Shown here: positions 7,620 to 16,642 of the stretch, piece by piece
Numbering within the stretch: the stretch's first letter is position 1
Layout of the letters: the number at the start of each line of letters is the position of its first letter
NCBI GenBank assembly: GCA_016779445.1
Contig: JADHNP010000012.1
Span: 1 to 45,526 of the forward strand
Source: Luminiphilus sp.
GTDB taxonomy: Bacteria > Pseudomonadota > Gammaproteobacteria > Pseudomonadales > Halieaceae
Direction: 5' to 3'
DNA: 45,526 bases
Position numbers and translations under genes: made by a program
Notes under the pieces: generated by a model
Database searches by the model: none
What the model saw: the letters and a program-made list of their open reading frames with translations, nothing else
Told to the model about the DNA's origin: nothing

Positions 7620-7904
7620 ATGATCCGTTATCGAATGAAGCCTTATGCGCCCATCGTGCTGTTTGCCGCGATGCTGTTCGCTTTTGGCAATCTCGCCCAT
7701 TCGTTAGAGCATGATTATGGCCTGGGAGCCAGCCAAACCCATGCCGAGTGCAATCATTGCTCGGGTGAGAATAGTGCTGCTGTCAGTCCCCTAACTTTAA
7801 TGTCATTCACCTCGCTGAGCGAGGTGCACTATGAGCCGATTTCCTCTGGCTTTATCGCAACGCCCACTAATAGTTTTCAGGTCCGCGCCCCGCCTCTACG
7901 CTGA
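7620..7904 (+). CDS. small exported His/Cys-containing protein
   Basis: The 94-residue protein has a signal-peptide-like N-terminus (VLFAAMLFAFGNLAHS) and a short mature part with HSLEHDYG, THAECNHCSGEN and further polar sequence. His and a CxxC pair suggest metal binding, loosely like DUF2946-type proteins found beside metal transporters; I cannot confirm that family. No strong ribosome site is seen before either 7620 or the in-frame ATG at 7635. It ends 42 bases before the receptor gene on the same strand, so co-transcription is likely. An inferred role is periplasmic zinc or copper handling. Confidence 0.55.
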   Translation: MIRYRMKPYAPIVLFAAMLFAFGNLAHSLEHDYGLGASQTHAECNHCSGENSAAVSPLTLMSFTSLSEVHYEPISSGFIATPTNSFQVRAPPLR

Positions 7905-7946
7905 ACTTACCCCCCAAAGTTCTTTTACCTGTTTTAGGAGGCGATC

Positions 7947-10301
7947 ATGCCGCGCAGCGCATTATGCGCTCTCGCGGCCGTAGCGGTGATTCCGCTATCG
8001 GCTGTTGGGAGCGAAGAAACTTTATTGGAAGAGATTGTTGTCACCGCATCTTTTGTGGGCATCAAGGAATCTTCAGCAACAAGACCTATCCACGTCCTTA
8101 ATGGCGAAGAGCTGACTGCTCAGGGTACCCAGTCACTAGGTGAGCATGTAGATGCCTTGCTGGGTGTTTCTTCTGCTGATTTTGGTGCTGCAGTAGGACA
8201 GCCTATTATTCGTGGTATGAGTGGTAATCGGGTCAAAGTGCTTAATAACGGCACAGTGATTCGTGACGTCTCTGCATTGGGCCCTGATCATGCAGTCGAT
8301 GTCAGCCTGAGTGATGTAAAACAGATTGAGATCGTGCGCGGCCCATCGGCCCTGATGTATTCCAATGGTTCAATTGGCGGCATCGTCAATGTGGTTGATA
8401 ACAGTATTCCTGCCACTGACCTCGAGGGCTTCAGTGGTTCATTGGGTGCAGAAGCACAGTCTGTTAACGACGGTGAGGCGGTTGATTTATCTTTGCGCGG
8501 CAACTTGGGTGGCTTGAATCTTACCTACAGTTATCAGGATGCCGAGTTGGAGGATTACGAAATCCCCACCGGCGCGGTATTGGACGTCCACGATGATCAT
8601 GATGGCGAGGAGGGGCACGAAGGCGAGCATCACAGTGATGAGCACGAGGAAGAGCATGGGGAAATGGACACTCTTGCCAACTCTGATGTCTCGACAACAT
8701 CTCATCGTGTGGGCCTGTCTAAAACCGGTGATTGGGGTTACATCGGCCTATCCTACAGCGACCTCAGTAGCACTTACGGGATTCCTTTCCATTCTGAAGC
8801 CGCTCATGATAATCATGGACAAGAAGATGGTCACGATGCGGACCATGAAGATGATCACGAAGAAGGTCACGAAGACGCGGATGGGGAGCATCATTCTGAG
8901 TCTGGCGATGAGCGTATCTTCTCCAAAACTGATTCAGAAGTTATTGCACTGAGTGGTTCTTTTAAAACTTCCATCCCCTTTTTGAACGCGATCGACTTCG
9001 ATATAAAGAACACAGATTATGAGCTGTCCGAGCAGCATGCTGAAGATGAGCACGGTGAAGAAGATACACATGAGGGACATGATCATGCTGAGGGCCCGAC
9101 GGTTTTCAGTAATGAGGCCACGGAGATTTCTCTGGCACTAGATCTGAGCGCTGGTGAGAGAATTCGACGCGTCGTGCTGAACTACGCTGAAGAGGAAATA
9201 TCGATCATTGGTGAAGAAGCCTTCATGGCGCCGGTTGATTCCACTGAAACCACGCTAGGGTTCTTCAGTTCTGATGACCTGGGCTTCGCTTCATTGGATC
9301 TGGGTTTTCGCTTTGATCATGTAGAGCGCGACGGCTTCATCGCTGATATGCACCACGAAGATGAACATGATGAACACCACGAAGATGAGCATGACGAACA
9401 TCACGAAGGTCAGCATGATGAAGATCATGAGGATGAAATGGTGTACGAGCCTGCCGCATTCAGCGACGAGGTGTTCAGTGCTGCGGCAACGCTCAGGCGA
9501 GACCTAAATCAGCACGCTTCCGTCTCTCTGGGTCTCGCGAGTGTCAGCAAAACGCCCTCAGCCGTTGAGCTATTCATGAACGGTGAGCATCTGGCCTCCA
9601 GTCGTTATGAGGTGGGTGATGTCACGCTGGATACGGAGCGTTCCGATAATATCGATCTGGCCTTCAATTTTGATTCGCATGGATGGTTTGGTTCCGCCTC
9701 CATCTATTACAACCGAGTCGATAACTATATTTATCTGCGCGATGAGCTTGAGGATGAGCATGCGGCGCATATGGAGGAAGATCATGAAGATGAGCATCAT
9801 GACGAAGACCATGATGACGGGCATTTTGACCACGGTGGATTGATTCTCTCGGAGTACAGCCAGCAGGACGCTGAATTTACGGGATACGAGATCCAAATTG
9901 GGACGCGATTTGAGCTGCCGCGAGGACAACTCGAGTTAACACTTGGTCGCGATGAGGTCAATGCGGAGTTCACCCGAGGTGGGGATGTGCCTAGGATCGT
10001 GCCAGCGAGAAACCTATTTTCAGCACGCTATACGTTGGATGACTTTTCAGCGAAGCTCCTGGTGAAAGATGTGGAGCGTCAGAACAACGTCAGCCTTGGT
10101 GAGTCGAGCACAGAGGGCTTTACTCTGGTCAATGCTGACGCATCATGGTCATACAACATTAATGACTCGACGCGCCTAGTCTTGACCGCCTTTGCTCGTA
10201 ATCTCACTGATGAGCGCGCGCGCAACCATACATCCTTTGTTAAGGACCAGGTGCCGCTACCGGGGAGAAACCTCGGTGTTCGCATTCGTCTGAACTTCTG
10301 A
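7947..10301 (+). CDS. znuD: ZnuD-like TonB-dependent receptor with His-rich loops
   Basis: The 784-residue outer-membrane receptor has a signal peptide (LCALAAVAVIPLSAVG), a TonB box-like LLEEIVVTAS, a plug domain (GQPIIRGMSGNRVKVL, EIVRGPSALMYSNGSIGG) and a beta barrel ending NLGVRIRLNF with terminal Phe. Five segments rich in His, Asp and Glu interrupt the plug-to-barrel region and loops, far beyond the usual receptor. His-rich loops are the mark of zinc receptors such as neisserial ZnuD, so zinc (or another soft divalent metal) uptake is the best call. TTTAGGAGGCGATC precedes the ATG. The family is firm; the metal is inferred. A TonB-domain protein is encoded divergently nearby but seems tied to the Sia operon. 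Confidence 0.88.
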   Translation: MPRSALCALAAVAVIPLSAVGSEETLLEEIVVTASFVGIKESSATRPIHVLNGEELTAQGTQSLGEHVDALLGVSSADFGAAVGQPIIRGMSGNRVKVLNNGTVIRDVSALGPDHAVDVSLSDVKQIEIVRGPSALMYSNGSIGGIVNVVDNSIPATDLEGFSGSLGAEAQSVNDGEAVDLSLRGNLGGLNLTYSYQDAELEDYEIPTGAVLDVHDDHDGEEGHEGEHHSDEHEEEHGEMDTLANSDVSTTSHRVGLSKTGDWGYIGLSYSDLSSTYGIPFHSEAAHDNHGQEDGHDADHEDDHEEGHEDADGEHHSESGDERIFSKTDSEVIALSGSFKTSIPFLNAIDFDIKNTDYELSEQHAEDEHGEEDTHEGHDHAEGPTVFSNEATEISLALDLSAGERIRRVVLNYAEEEISIIGEEAFMAPVDSTETTLGFFSSDDLGFASLDLGFRFDHVERDGFIADMHHEDEHDEHHEDEHDEHHEGQHDEDHEDEMVYEPAAFSDEVFSAAATLRRDLNQHASVSLGLASVSKTPSAVELFMNGEHLASSRYEVGDVTLDTERSDNIDLAFNFDSHGWFGSASIYYNRVDNYIYLRDELEDEHAAHMEEDHEDEHHDEDHDDGHFDHGGLILSEYSQQDAEFTGYEIQIGTRFELPRGQLELTLGRDEVNAEFTRGGDVPRIVPARNLFSARYTLDDFSAKLLVKDVERQNNVSLGESSTEGFTLVNADASWSYNINDSTRLVLTAFARNLTDERARNHTSFVKDQVPLPGRNLGVRIRLNF
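8588..9838 (+). repeat. five degenerate His/Asp/Glu-coding repeat tracts
   Basis: Within the receptor gene, tracts at about 8588-8668, 8803-8900, 9031-9093, 9351-9438 and 9750-9838 are built of GAY/GAR/CAY codons in short degenerate repeats such as CACGAAGATGAGCATGAC. Tracts of this kind can expand and shrink by slippage, so length may vary between strains. They encode the putative metal-collecting extracellular loops. Confidence 0.7.
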
Positions 10302-10341
10302 GCTTCACGGCAGGTGCTTCCTTCGGGGGCCACCGGTCCGT

Positions 10342-11265
10342 TTATGGGGCGCTTAAGCCTGCCGCTTCTACCGTGTTCATATGAGCGGTCATCTCCGACA
10401 CCAGTAGCGGGATCACTTCGTCTGGCATGTTGTGCGCCATACCTTCAATCAATAAAAAGCGAGAGTCGTGAATCAGTGAGGCGGTATGACGACCGTGTTC
10501 CGGGGGTACTAATCCGTCGTCAGCGCCATGCAACACCAGTGTTGGTGCCTCAATACTGGCGACTTCGCTCGAACGATCACCAGTCTTAAAAATCGCCATC
10601 AGGTGACGCTGCATGGATTCTGGGTAAAAGCCGCGTTCGCGAATCGAGCGTTCGCGCTCTTCCTGAGCCTCTCCCGTTGCCAGGTTGCGCAGGCTCATTT
10701 CCGCCTCCTTCGTGGGTGGCGGCAGATGAGGCGCATTGGTGGTGGACATGATGGATATCAGACTGCGTGTTTTCTCCGGGTATTGTGCGGCGACAATCTG
10801 GGCAATCATGCCACCCATTGACGCACCGACAATATGGGCCTCCTCGTACCCAATTTCATCCATAAGTCCGGTGATATCTGCAGCCATGTCATCCAGAGTG
10901 TAGGGCGCCTTTACTGAAAATCCGAAACGATATTTAAGTAGTTCCCACCAAAGTAGGGGTTGCCCCCAGCTGTCAAACCGGGTTGATGAACCGGTGTCCC
11001 GGTTGTCCAATATGAGTATTTCATATCCGCCACTGGTCAGGCCTGCAATCAGCGCATCTCCCCAGGCCACATTGGAGCCGCCGAGCCCCATTATGACGAC
11101 CGCTTTGGGTTTATCGACCCCCGGCTCCACAATGCGATAAGCAATAGTCAGCTCGTTAACCTGAGCCTTTTTCAGGGGGTAACTGTCCAGATAAGCGCGG
11201 GAGTATTCCGCCTGTGCTAGAGAGGGCAGAGACAGACAAATAATGATCAGGATCAGAGATCGCAC
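10342..11265 (-). CDS. exported alpha/beta hydrolase
   Basis: The 307-residue protein has a signal peptide (SLILIIICLSLPSLAQA) and an alpha/beta-hydrolase fold. The oxyanion region is MGLGGSNVAW, the nucleophile elbow GASMGGM has S149, the acid is D249 or D250 in LHGADDGLVPPEHG, and the catalytic His is about H278 in GMAHNMP. It resembles esterase/lipase or haloperoxidase-like hydrolases of the periplasm; the substrate is unknown. It converges on the receptor gene with about 40 bases between and is divergent from the P450 gene. Confidence 0.82.
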   Translation of the reverse strand: MRSLILIIICLSLPSLAQAEYSRAYLDSYPLKKAQVNELTIAYRIVEPGVDKPKAVVIMGLGGSNVAWGDALIAGLTSGGYEILILDNRDTGSSTRFDSWGQPLLWWELLKYRFGFSVKAPYTLDDMAADITGLMDEIGYEEAHIVGASMGGMIAQIVAAQYPEKTRSLISIMSTTNAPHLPPPTKEAEMSLRNLATGEAQEERERSIRERGFYPESMQRHLMAIFKTGDRSSEVASIEAPTLVLHGADDGLVPPEHGRHTASLIHDSRFLLIEGMAHNMPDEVIPLLVSEMTAHMNTVEAAGLSAP

Positions 11266-11451
11266 AACGGTTCCTTATCTTAGGCGCGCAGAATTATACG
11301 TCGTAAATTGTGGAACCGATTCAGTCCGTGAGGGAACTCGGGTAGGACTTTACCGGTGTCTGATCTGAGCTGTACTTTTGACCGAATACCCCTAACATGG
11401 TTCGTCATGCCGCGAGCCCTTTCCATTCGCCTTGGCCAATTCGGAAACACC

Positions 11452-12840
11452 ATGACTAGCGCTCAACCGATGCAACATCACCCCTCTGTCAGCGACGATA
11501 TTTTGCTGGATACAGGTGCTCGAGACCCGATGTTCGAGGAAATATATCCCCGCCTGCCAGACTTTAAGTTGGGGGTTACTCATAGCTGGACCCGGGGTCA
11601 GCCTTTCGATTTTTATCGCCGCATGCGCGAAGAAGCGCCGGTAATGTGGTCGCAGATTAGAAAGCCGTCCTCCGGATTTTGGTCTGTAGTGCGTTATGAC
11701 GACGTGAAGCATGTCGAGCTCAATCCGCAGATTTTTTCTTCGCAACGCGGCAGTATCAATATGAGTGTCTTGCGCAATGATAAAGGCAAGGCTGAACGAC
11801 TCATGTACGCCGCCTACAACTCGCTTATTAACCTTGATGCCGATCTGCATCGAGATCTTCGCACCCAGCAGGCGGCCTTTTTTTTCCCGGCATATATCGA
11901 GACACTCAAAGAAAAGGTAGGGCGAAAAATTGACGACCTGCTCGACGATATGGAGCGTCAGGGGCCAGTCGTGGACTTTGCCAAGCTGTTTTCTATCGAA
12001 CTACCCATGTTCACTTTATGTGAAATGCTTGGAGTAGATGAAGAGGATCGCGCTGACATCATCAAATGGATGCATTACCTCGAACTGGCGCCCCAGTTCA
12101 TTACCCACCCATTTCGGATGTTACTGGCGGAGCCTTCTTTCCCTTTTCGATTCGAGAAGATTCTTCATGACATGTTTAGTTATGGCGAGCGGGTCATGGC
12201 GGATCGGATCAAAAACCCGCGGGATGACTTACTGACCATAATCGCCAATGCGACCCTTGGCGAAAAACCGCTCTCGCAAAGCTATCTTGATGGTTCCTGG
12301 CTGTTAATTATTTTTGCGGGTAATGACACTACTCGGAATTCTCTTTCGGGCACGATCCGTCTGCTGACACAATTCCAGGAACAGCGGCAGTTGGTGCTGG
12401 ACGATCCTTCTCTGATTGAGCGGATGTCGCATGAAGCCTTGAGAATGGTCTCACCTGTTATGCATATGCGCCGCACAGCCATGGAGGATACTGAGATTGC
12501 CGGCCAGCGTATTGCCAAAGATGAAAAGGTCATTATGTGGTACGGCGCAGCGAATAGAGACCCAGCCGTATTCCCTGATCCGGATAACTTCGACATGATG
12601 CGTGATAATGTCGAAAAGCATCTGGCATTTGGGCATGGTGTTCATCGATGTTTGGGCAATCGTGTTGCACAGCTACAGCTCAAAATGGCTTATGAGCGCA
12701 TCCTTGAGCGTTTCCCAAATATCCATTGGACGGGTAAACAAAAGATCGAACCGATCATTTTAGTGCACGCGATTTCCAGCTTACAGGTCAACCTGTATGG
12801 CAAGGATGGCAAACGACCGGTGATGGTGGCGACCTCCTGA
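11452..12840 (+). CDS. soluble cytochrome P450
   Basis: From the ATG at 11452 the protein has 462 residues and no membrane anchor, as in class I bacterial P450s. The I-helix oxygen-activation motif is FAGNDTTRNS, the K-helix ExxR is EALR, and the heme loop is LAFGHGVHRCLGNRV with Cys400 as thiolate ligand. The NDTTRNS and FGHGVHRCLGNR blocks remind me of alkane/terpene hydroxylases of the CYP153 kind, but I cannot fix the CYP family by eye. The frame is open from 11356; I prefer 11452 because GGAAACACC lies before it and the extra 32 residues look non-native. No ferredoxin or ferredoxin reductase gene is in the window. Confidence 0.88.
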   Translation: MTSAQPMQHHPSVSDDILLDTGARDPMFEEIYPRLPDFKLGVTHSWTRGQPFDFYRRMREEAPVMWSQIRKPSSGFWSVVRYDDVKHVELNPQIFSSQRGSINMSVLRNDKGKAERLMYAAYNSLINLDADLHRDLRTQQAAFFFPAYIETLKEKVGRKIDDLLDDMERQGPVVDFAKLFSIELPMFTLCEMLGVDEEDRADIIKWMHYLELAPQFITHPFRMLLAEPSFPFRFEKILHDMFSYGERVMADRIKNPRDDLLTIIANATLGEKPLSQSYLDGSWLLIIFAGNDTTRNSLSGTIRLLTQFQEQRQLVLDDPSLIERMSHEALRMVSPVMHMRRTAMEDTEIAGQRIAKDEKVIMWYGAANRDPAVFPDPDNFDMMRDNVEKHLAFGHGVHRCLGNRVAQLQLKMAYERILERFPNIHWTGKQKIEPIILVHAISSLQVNLYGKDGKRPVMVATS

Positions 12841-12936
12841 TTAACTTTGAGCGGCAGGTTTTTAAGCAGTAACGGCCAGTGTTGATTGAAGTGTGTTTGC
12901 TACCGCCCTAACCAAAAAAAGGAGTTACTGAGTGCT

Positions 12937-13881
12937 ATGGAGTCTGCTACCGACCAAGCTATGACCCGCGAGAGTCTTTACGGTGTGATGGAAGAGTCCA
13001 CCTATGGTGGCATTGTCAGTTTTATGCGTCGCCGATACTCCAGAGATTTGTCGCAGGCCGATGTTGCTGTGCTGGGAGTGCCATTCGATTGGGCAACAAC
13101 CAATCGTCCGGGTAGTCGTTTCGGGCCGCGTGCTGTGCGAGAGGCCTCGGCGAGTTTGGCATGGGAGCGACAAGCTGTGGGATGGGGATTCTCCCCATTT
13201 GACGAACTGGCGGTTGTCGACTACGGCGATTGCGACTTTGATGCTGGGAATCCTGCAGGGGTGCCTGAAGAAATTTATCAGTGCGCCAAACAGATTCTCG
13301 CAACCGATACGGCGCTCCTCGCCATTGGAGGAGACCACTTCATTTCTTATCCGTTGTTGCGGGCGCATGCCGAGAAGTACGGCCAACTATCTTTGATCCA
13401 CTTTGATGCTCATTCGGATACCTGGGCAGAGGAAAGTCAGAGAATCGACCACGGCACGATGTTTTTCCACGCGGCACGAGAGGAACTTGTTTCACCTTCC
13501 CAATCCGTTCAGATAGGTCTGCGCACCCATAACGACAGCGATCACGGTTTTCATATTTTCGACGCTCCCTCAGTCCACGATATGAAAGCAGTTGATCTCG
13601 CCAAGCGGATCAAGGACATCGTGGGGGATCAACCGTGTTACCTGACCTTCGATATTGACTGCCTCGACCCCAGTTTTGCCCCGGGCACAGGAACTCCTGT
13701 CGTAGGCGGGCTGTCCACCCACCAAGCGATGCAAATACTGCAGCACCTTAAAGGTGTAAACCTAGTGGGCATGGATGTTGTGGAGGTTGCACCCCAGTAC
13801 GACGTAGGTGACATTACCTCTCTGGCTGCGGCGACAGTGGCATTACAGCAACTCTGCCTCTTCGCCCGGGCGAGAGGGTAA
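12937..13881 (+). CDS. speB: agmatinase/ureohydrolase family enzyme
   Basis: The 314-residue protein carries all metal-binding blocks of the arginase/agmatinase fold: GGDHFISYPLL, HFDAHSDTW, TFDIDCLDPSFAPGTGTP and GMDVVEVAPQYD. These coordinate a dinuclear Mn centre that hydrolyses a guanidino group to urea. Agmatinase, releasing putrescine, is the most common function, but guanidinobutyrase and similar enzymes share these motifs. AAAGGAG lies 12 bases before the ATG at 12937; the frame extends to 12886. A cupin gene follows after 8 bases, which suggests an operon. It fits the polyamine theme of the later genes. Confidence 0.82.
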   Translation: MESATDQAMTRESLYGVMEESTYGGIVSFMRRRYSRDLSQADVAVLGVPFDWATTNRPGSRFGPRAVREASASLAWERQAVGWGFSPFDELAVVDYGDCDFDAGNPAGVPEEIYQCAKQILATDTALLAIGGDHFISYPLLRAHAEKYGQLSLIHFDAHSDTWAEESQRIDHGTMFFHAAREELVSPSQSVQIGLRTHNDSDHGFHIFDAPSVHDMKAVDLAKRIKDIVGDQPCYLTFDIDCLDPSFAPGTGTPVVGGLSTHQAMQILQHLKGVNLVGMDVVEVAPQYDVGDITSLAAATVALQQLCLFARARG

Positions 13882-13889
13882 GTGGCGTT

Positions 13890-14357
13890 ATGACGCAGGC
13901 AACGGATCGAGAGGTCAAAGAGACTCTAGAGCGAAAAGGTCATTACGCCATTAATTGGGAGGATCTCGATAAGATCGAACTTCCCACAGGCGTGATCTCT
14001 TCTATGTACCGAGTGGGTGATCCGACCCGCCTGGAATCGCCCACCGTATTCAAAGTGTTCTATCCCCCGGGTTGCGAGATTGAGGCGCACACCCACAATT
14101 GCGATTACACGGAAATTATTCTGGAGGGTTCGCAGCGGGTCGGTGCAACCTGGCATCAGGCTGGAGACATCCGTATCGGACTTGCTAACCGCGGTTATGG
14201 TCCTTTGGTTGCAGGCCCGGAAGGGGCGACAGTGTTGTTTATGTTTGCCACTGGCGCATGGCCCGCAATTAAGTTGGGCAACAATGATGGGTCTACTCTA
14301 GGCAGCGACATTCTCGAAGCACATTTCGAAAAACGACAGTCTGACCAGGGTGATTGA
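13890..14357 (+). CDS. cupin-domain protein
   Basis: The 155-residue soluble protein has a cupin core with the metal-ligand set HTHNCDYTEIILEGSQRVG in the first motif and GPEGATVLFMF in the second. It starts 8 bases after the agmatinase-like gene, so the two are probably co-transcribed. A substrate-binding, isomerase or small dioxygenase role is possible; none can be assigned. Confidence 0.75.
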   Translation: MTQATDREVKETLERKGHYAINWEDLDKIELPTGVISSMYRVGDPTRLESPTVFKVFYPPGCEIEAHTHNCDYTEIILEGSQRVGATWHQAGDIRIGLANRGYGPLVAGPEGATVLFMFATGAWPAIKLGNNDGSTLGSDILEAHFEKRQSDQGD

Positions 14358-14358
14358 C

Positions 14359-14389
14359 CCAGAGCGATGACCATATCCATCGCACCTGG
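14359..14389 (+). terminator. hairpin after cupin gene
   Basis: CCAG-A-GCGATG and CATCGC-AC-CTGG form a stem of 6 + 4 pairs with a small internal loop and an 8-base apical loop, directly after the cupin stop codon. No U tract follows, so intrinsic termination is uncertain. Confidence 0.35.
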
Positions 14390-14406
14390 ACCATAATAGT
14401 TAAGGG

Positions 14407-14535
14407 TTAATTCTGTTTCCAGTTCTCCCCTGCTTTATCAAAGTGTTTGTTGCCGCTTTGGGTCATCTGATGGGAATAGATTATTGCTCCGATGATGATC
14501 ACCAAAACCACTCCAAAAATGATGCCTGGTTTCAC
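14407..14535 (-). CDS. 42-residue single-pass membrane protein (GTG start)
   Basis: A short minus-strand frame starts GTG at 14535 and stops TAA at 14407. Its product begins VKPGIIFGVVLVIIIGAIIY, a clear transmembrane segment, followed by a polar tail with SHQMTQSGNKHFDKAGENWK. GAGGAT lies 9 bases before the GTG. The amphipathic layout (hydrophobic helix, then a charged tail) is typical of small bacterial membrane proteins. It stands alone between the cupin and dinB genes. I recognise no family. Confidence 0.5.
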   Translation of the reverse strand: MKPGIIFGVVLVIIIGAIIYSHQMTQSGNKHFDKAGENWKQN

Positions 14536-14781
14536 GCTGCAATCCTCGCTTGAATGTCTTGGGGGATTATGGGCTCTTTGATCATAAAGTGAAGGGTCTG
14601 TTCAAAGCCTTCTTGTCAATCAGAGCGTTCCGTTGGGCGTTTCCGTAGTAGAGCGCAAGACGATTTTCTTGAGGTGACACCGAGTAGTATGGGAGTAGGC
14701 TCCCAATTTGCATGGGCTAACTAGCTTTTTGCCATTAATCGCACTTTTTCGCCGTGACCTCAGTGGGTGTACCCTGCGCTT
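14536..14781. other. gap upstream of dinB
   Basis: No gene is apparent. It holds a small 6-bp inverted repeat, TGGGAG-TAGG-CTCCCA, near 14688-14703. I searched for a LexA site (CTGT-N8-ACAG) before dinB and did not find one. Confidence 0.4.
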
Positions 14782-15861
14782 ATGCAGCGCAAGATTATTC
14801 ATCTAGACGCCGATTGCTTTTATGCCGCGATAGAAATGCGCGATGACCCGGCGTTGCGCGGTATTCCTATTGCGGTGGGAGGCAGCGCAGAGCGCAGGGG
14901 GGTGCTGACTACCTGTAACTACGAGGCCCGTGCCTTTGGCCTGCACTCTGCAATGCCAACTGCGCAGGCCATGCGCCTGTGCCCATCGCTGACAGTTGTA
15001 GCGCCCCAAATGGGCAAGTATCGTGAAGCATCAAAGGCTATGCGCGCGATTTTTTCTGATTTCACCGAGATCATAGAGCCGCTCTCTTTGGATGAGGCGT
15101 ATCTCGATGTGAGTGAAATATCCGACGGAGATCTGACCGCTACCCGAATTGCCAAAGCGATACGACAACGCATTCGGGAGGAACTACATATAACGGTTTC
15201 GGCAGGTGTTTCGGTCAACAAGTTCATCGCCAAAGTCGCCTCGGACTGGAAAAAACCAGATGGTTTGACGGTCGTGCCTCCTGATCAAGTCGACGCCTTC
15301 GTTGCCGCTCTTCCAGTAAAGAAAATCCCTGGCGTGGGGTCGGTGACCGCAGAAAAAATGCACCGCTATGGACTGAGAAACTGTGCTGACATTCGCAATT
15401 GGAGTCTGTTTGAGCTCAGACGTCGCTTCGGCAAGTTTGGGTTAGTGCTGCATGAGCGAGCCCGGGGTCGTGATGAACGCCCCGTGCAACCCGCTCGCGT
15501 ACGGAAGTCGATCAGTGTTGAGCGGACTTTTGATGAGGATATCAGTGGGCCCGCAGAATGGGCGCCCATTATTGAACAGCTTTACACCCACTTGATGGAG
15601 CGAATTGAGTCAGCCAAGGCGTGGAATGGGATTACCAAGGCATTCATCAAGTTAAAATTTAATGACTTCACGACGACGACCGTAGAGCGGGTTGGTACCA
15701 AAGCCATTGAGACCGATTTTCAGCAGCTTTTATTGGAGGGGTGGGAGCGACGATTGCAGCCGGTCAGGCTCATTGGTCTGGGAGTGCGCTTGTTGGAGGA
15801 AGGCGATCAGATATCGGCGCCGCTACCTTTCTCGGATTCGACGCCCTCAGCTGAGGTATGA
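14782..15861 (+). CDS. dinB: DNA polymerase IV
   Basis: The 359-residue Y-family polymerase starts MQRKIIHLDADCFYAAIE, matching the DinB N-terminus and its first catalytic Asp. SLDEAYLDVS carries the other catalytic Asp/Glu. Helix-hairpin-helix thumb motifs (KKIPGVGSVTAEKM) and the little-finger domain follow. It performs translesion synthesis. The frame is open from a GTG at 14767, but homologous N-termini favour 14782. The C-terminus has QISAPLPFSD, which may stand in for the beta-clamp motif. No typical SOS box is visible upstream. Confidence 0.93.
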   Translation: MQRKIIHLDADCFYAAIEMRDDPALRGIPIAVGGSAERRGVLTTCNYEARAFGLHSAMPTAQAMRLCPSLTVVAPQMGKYREASKAMRAIFSDFTEIIEPLSLDEAYLDVSEISDGDLTATRIAKAIRQRIREELHITVSAGVSVNKFIAKVASDWKKPDGLTVVPPDQVDAFVAALPVKKIPGVGSVTAEKMHRYGLRNCADIRNWSLFELRRRFGKFGLVLHERARGRDERPVQPARVRKSISVERTFDEDISGPAEWAPIIEQLYTHLMERIESAKAWNGITKAFIKLKFNDFTTTTVERVGTKAIETDFQQLLLEGWERRLQPVRLIGLGVRLLEEGDQISAPLPFSDSTPSAEV

Positions 15862-15952
15862 GCGACATTACCTATTGACATTTTTTATGCCAATATAGGC
15901 AGGTCAACGCTTTATGCAGGTCTCCCGAAGCCTAATTCAGAGATAAATCCTT

Positions 15953-16564
15953 ATGTTGAAGCTACATTTCGCACCCAATAGCCGGGCCAGCCGCACGCTG
16001 TGGTTACTCGAGGAATTGGGCTTGGAATATGAACTGAACCGCATGGACTTTCATCCTAAAGATCTTAAATCGGATGAGCACCGGGCGCGTCACCCTCTAG
16101 GGCGGATTCCCGTGTTGGAAGATGGTGAAACCTCCATTTTTGAATCTGGCGCGATCGCCGAATATATCCTTGAGCGCCATAAAAATGGCGGCCTGAAGCC
16201 CGCTTCAGATGACCCGAATTTCCCCGAGTATCTGCAGTGGTTTCACTATTGTGAAGGGATGGTAATGCCGCCGATCAACACCATTGTCGTGCATACGCTT
16301 CTGTTACCCCCTGAGCGCCAGGACGAGACGGTAAGGGCTCAGGCGGAACGTTTGCTAGCAAAGGCCTGGGTGCCGGTTGAGGAGGCCATAGCGGGGCGCG
16401 ATTACCTGATTGGCGCATTTTCCGCTGCCGATACCATGCTAGGACACGCCTGCATCATGTCAAAGCGACTGGGGGTCATCACTGCTGATGTCTATCCCAA
16501 TCTGAGTGCCTATGCGGATCGTTTAATGGCGCGTCCCGCCTGTGCCAAAGCGTTTTCTGCCTGA
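15953..16564 (+). CDS. glutathione S-transferase family protein
   Basis: The 203-residue protein has an N-terminal thioredoxin-like domain (MLKLHFAPNSRASRTLWLLE; the HPLGRIPVLEDG motif with the cis-Pro that binds glutathione; FESGAIAEYIL) and a helical C-terminal domain (YLIGAFSAADTMLGH). Such proteins conjugate or reduce electrophiles with glutathione. The substrate is unknown. It stands 78 bases before the acyl-CoA ligase gene and may share its transcript. Confidence 0.87.
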   Translation: MLKLHFAPNSRASRTLWLLEELGLEYELNRMDFHPKDLKSDEHRARHPLGRIPVLEDGETSIFESGAIAEYILERHKNGGLKPASDDPNFPEYLQWFHYCEGMVMPPINTIVVHTLLLPPERQDETVRAQAERLLAKAWVPVEEAIAGRDYLIGAFSAADTMLGHACIMSKRLGVITADVYPNLSAYADRLMARPACAKAFSA

Positions 16565-16642
16565 TTCAGTCCGCGCTACACTCTCTCTGAAATTGGGTTG
16601 TCTGAACTGCCGACTATCTAGCGGGTGCGAGGAAGTGTTGAG

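Noticed and set aside
9570-9929. antisense and alternate frames in the receptor gene
   Set aside because: They arise from the His/Asp/Glu codon repeats (CAT/GAT read in other frames give Met/Ile/Ser); the receptor frame is clearly coding.
11356-11451. longer N-terminus of the P450
   Set aside because: Residues before 11452 do not look like a P450 start or a signal, and the internal ATG has GGAA before it.
14540-14781. SOS (LexA) box before dinB
   Set aside because: No CTGT-N8-ACAG sequence found.
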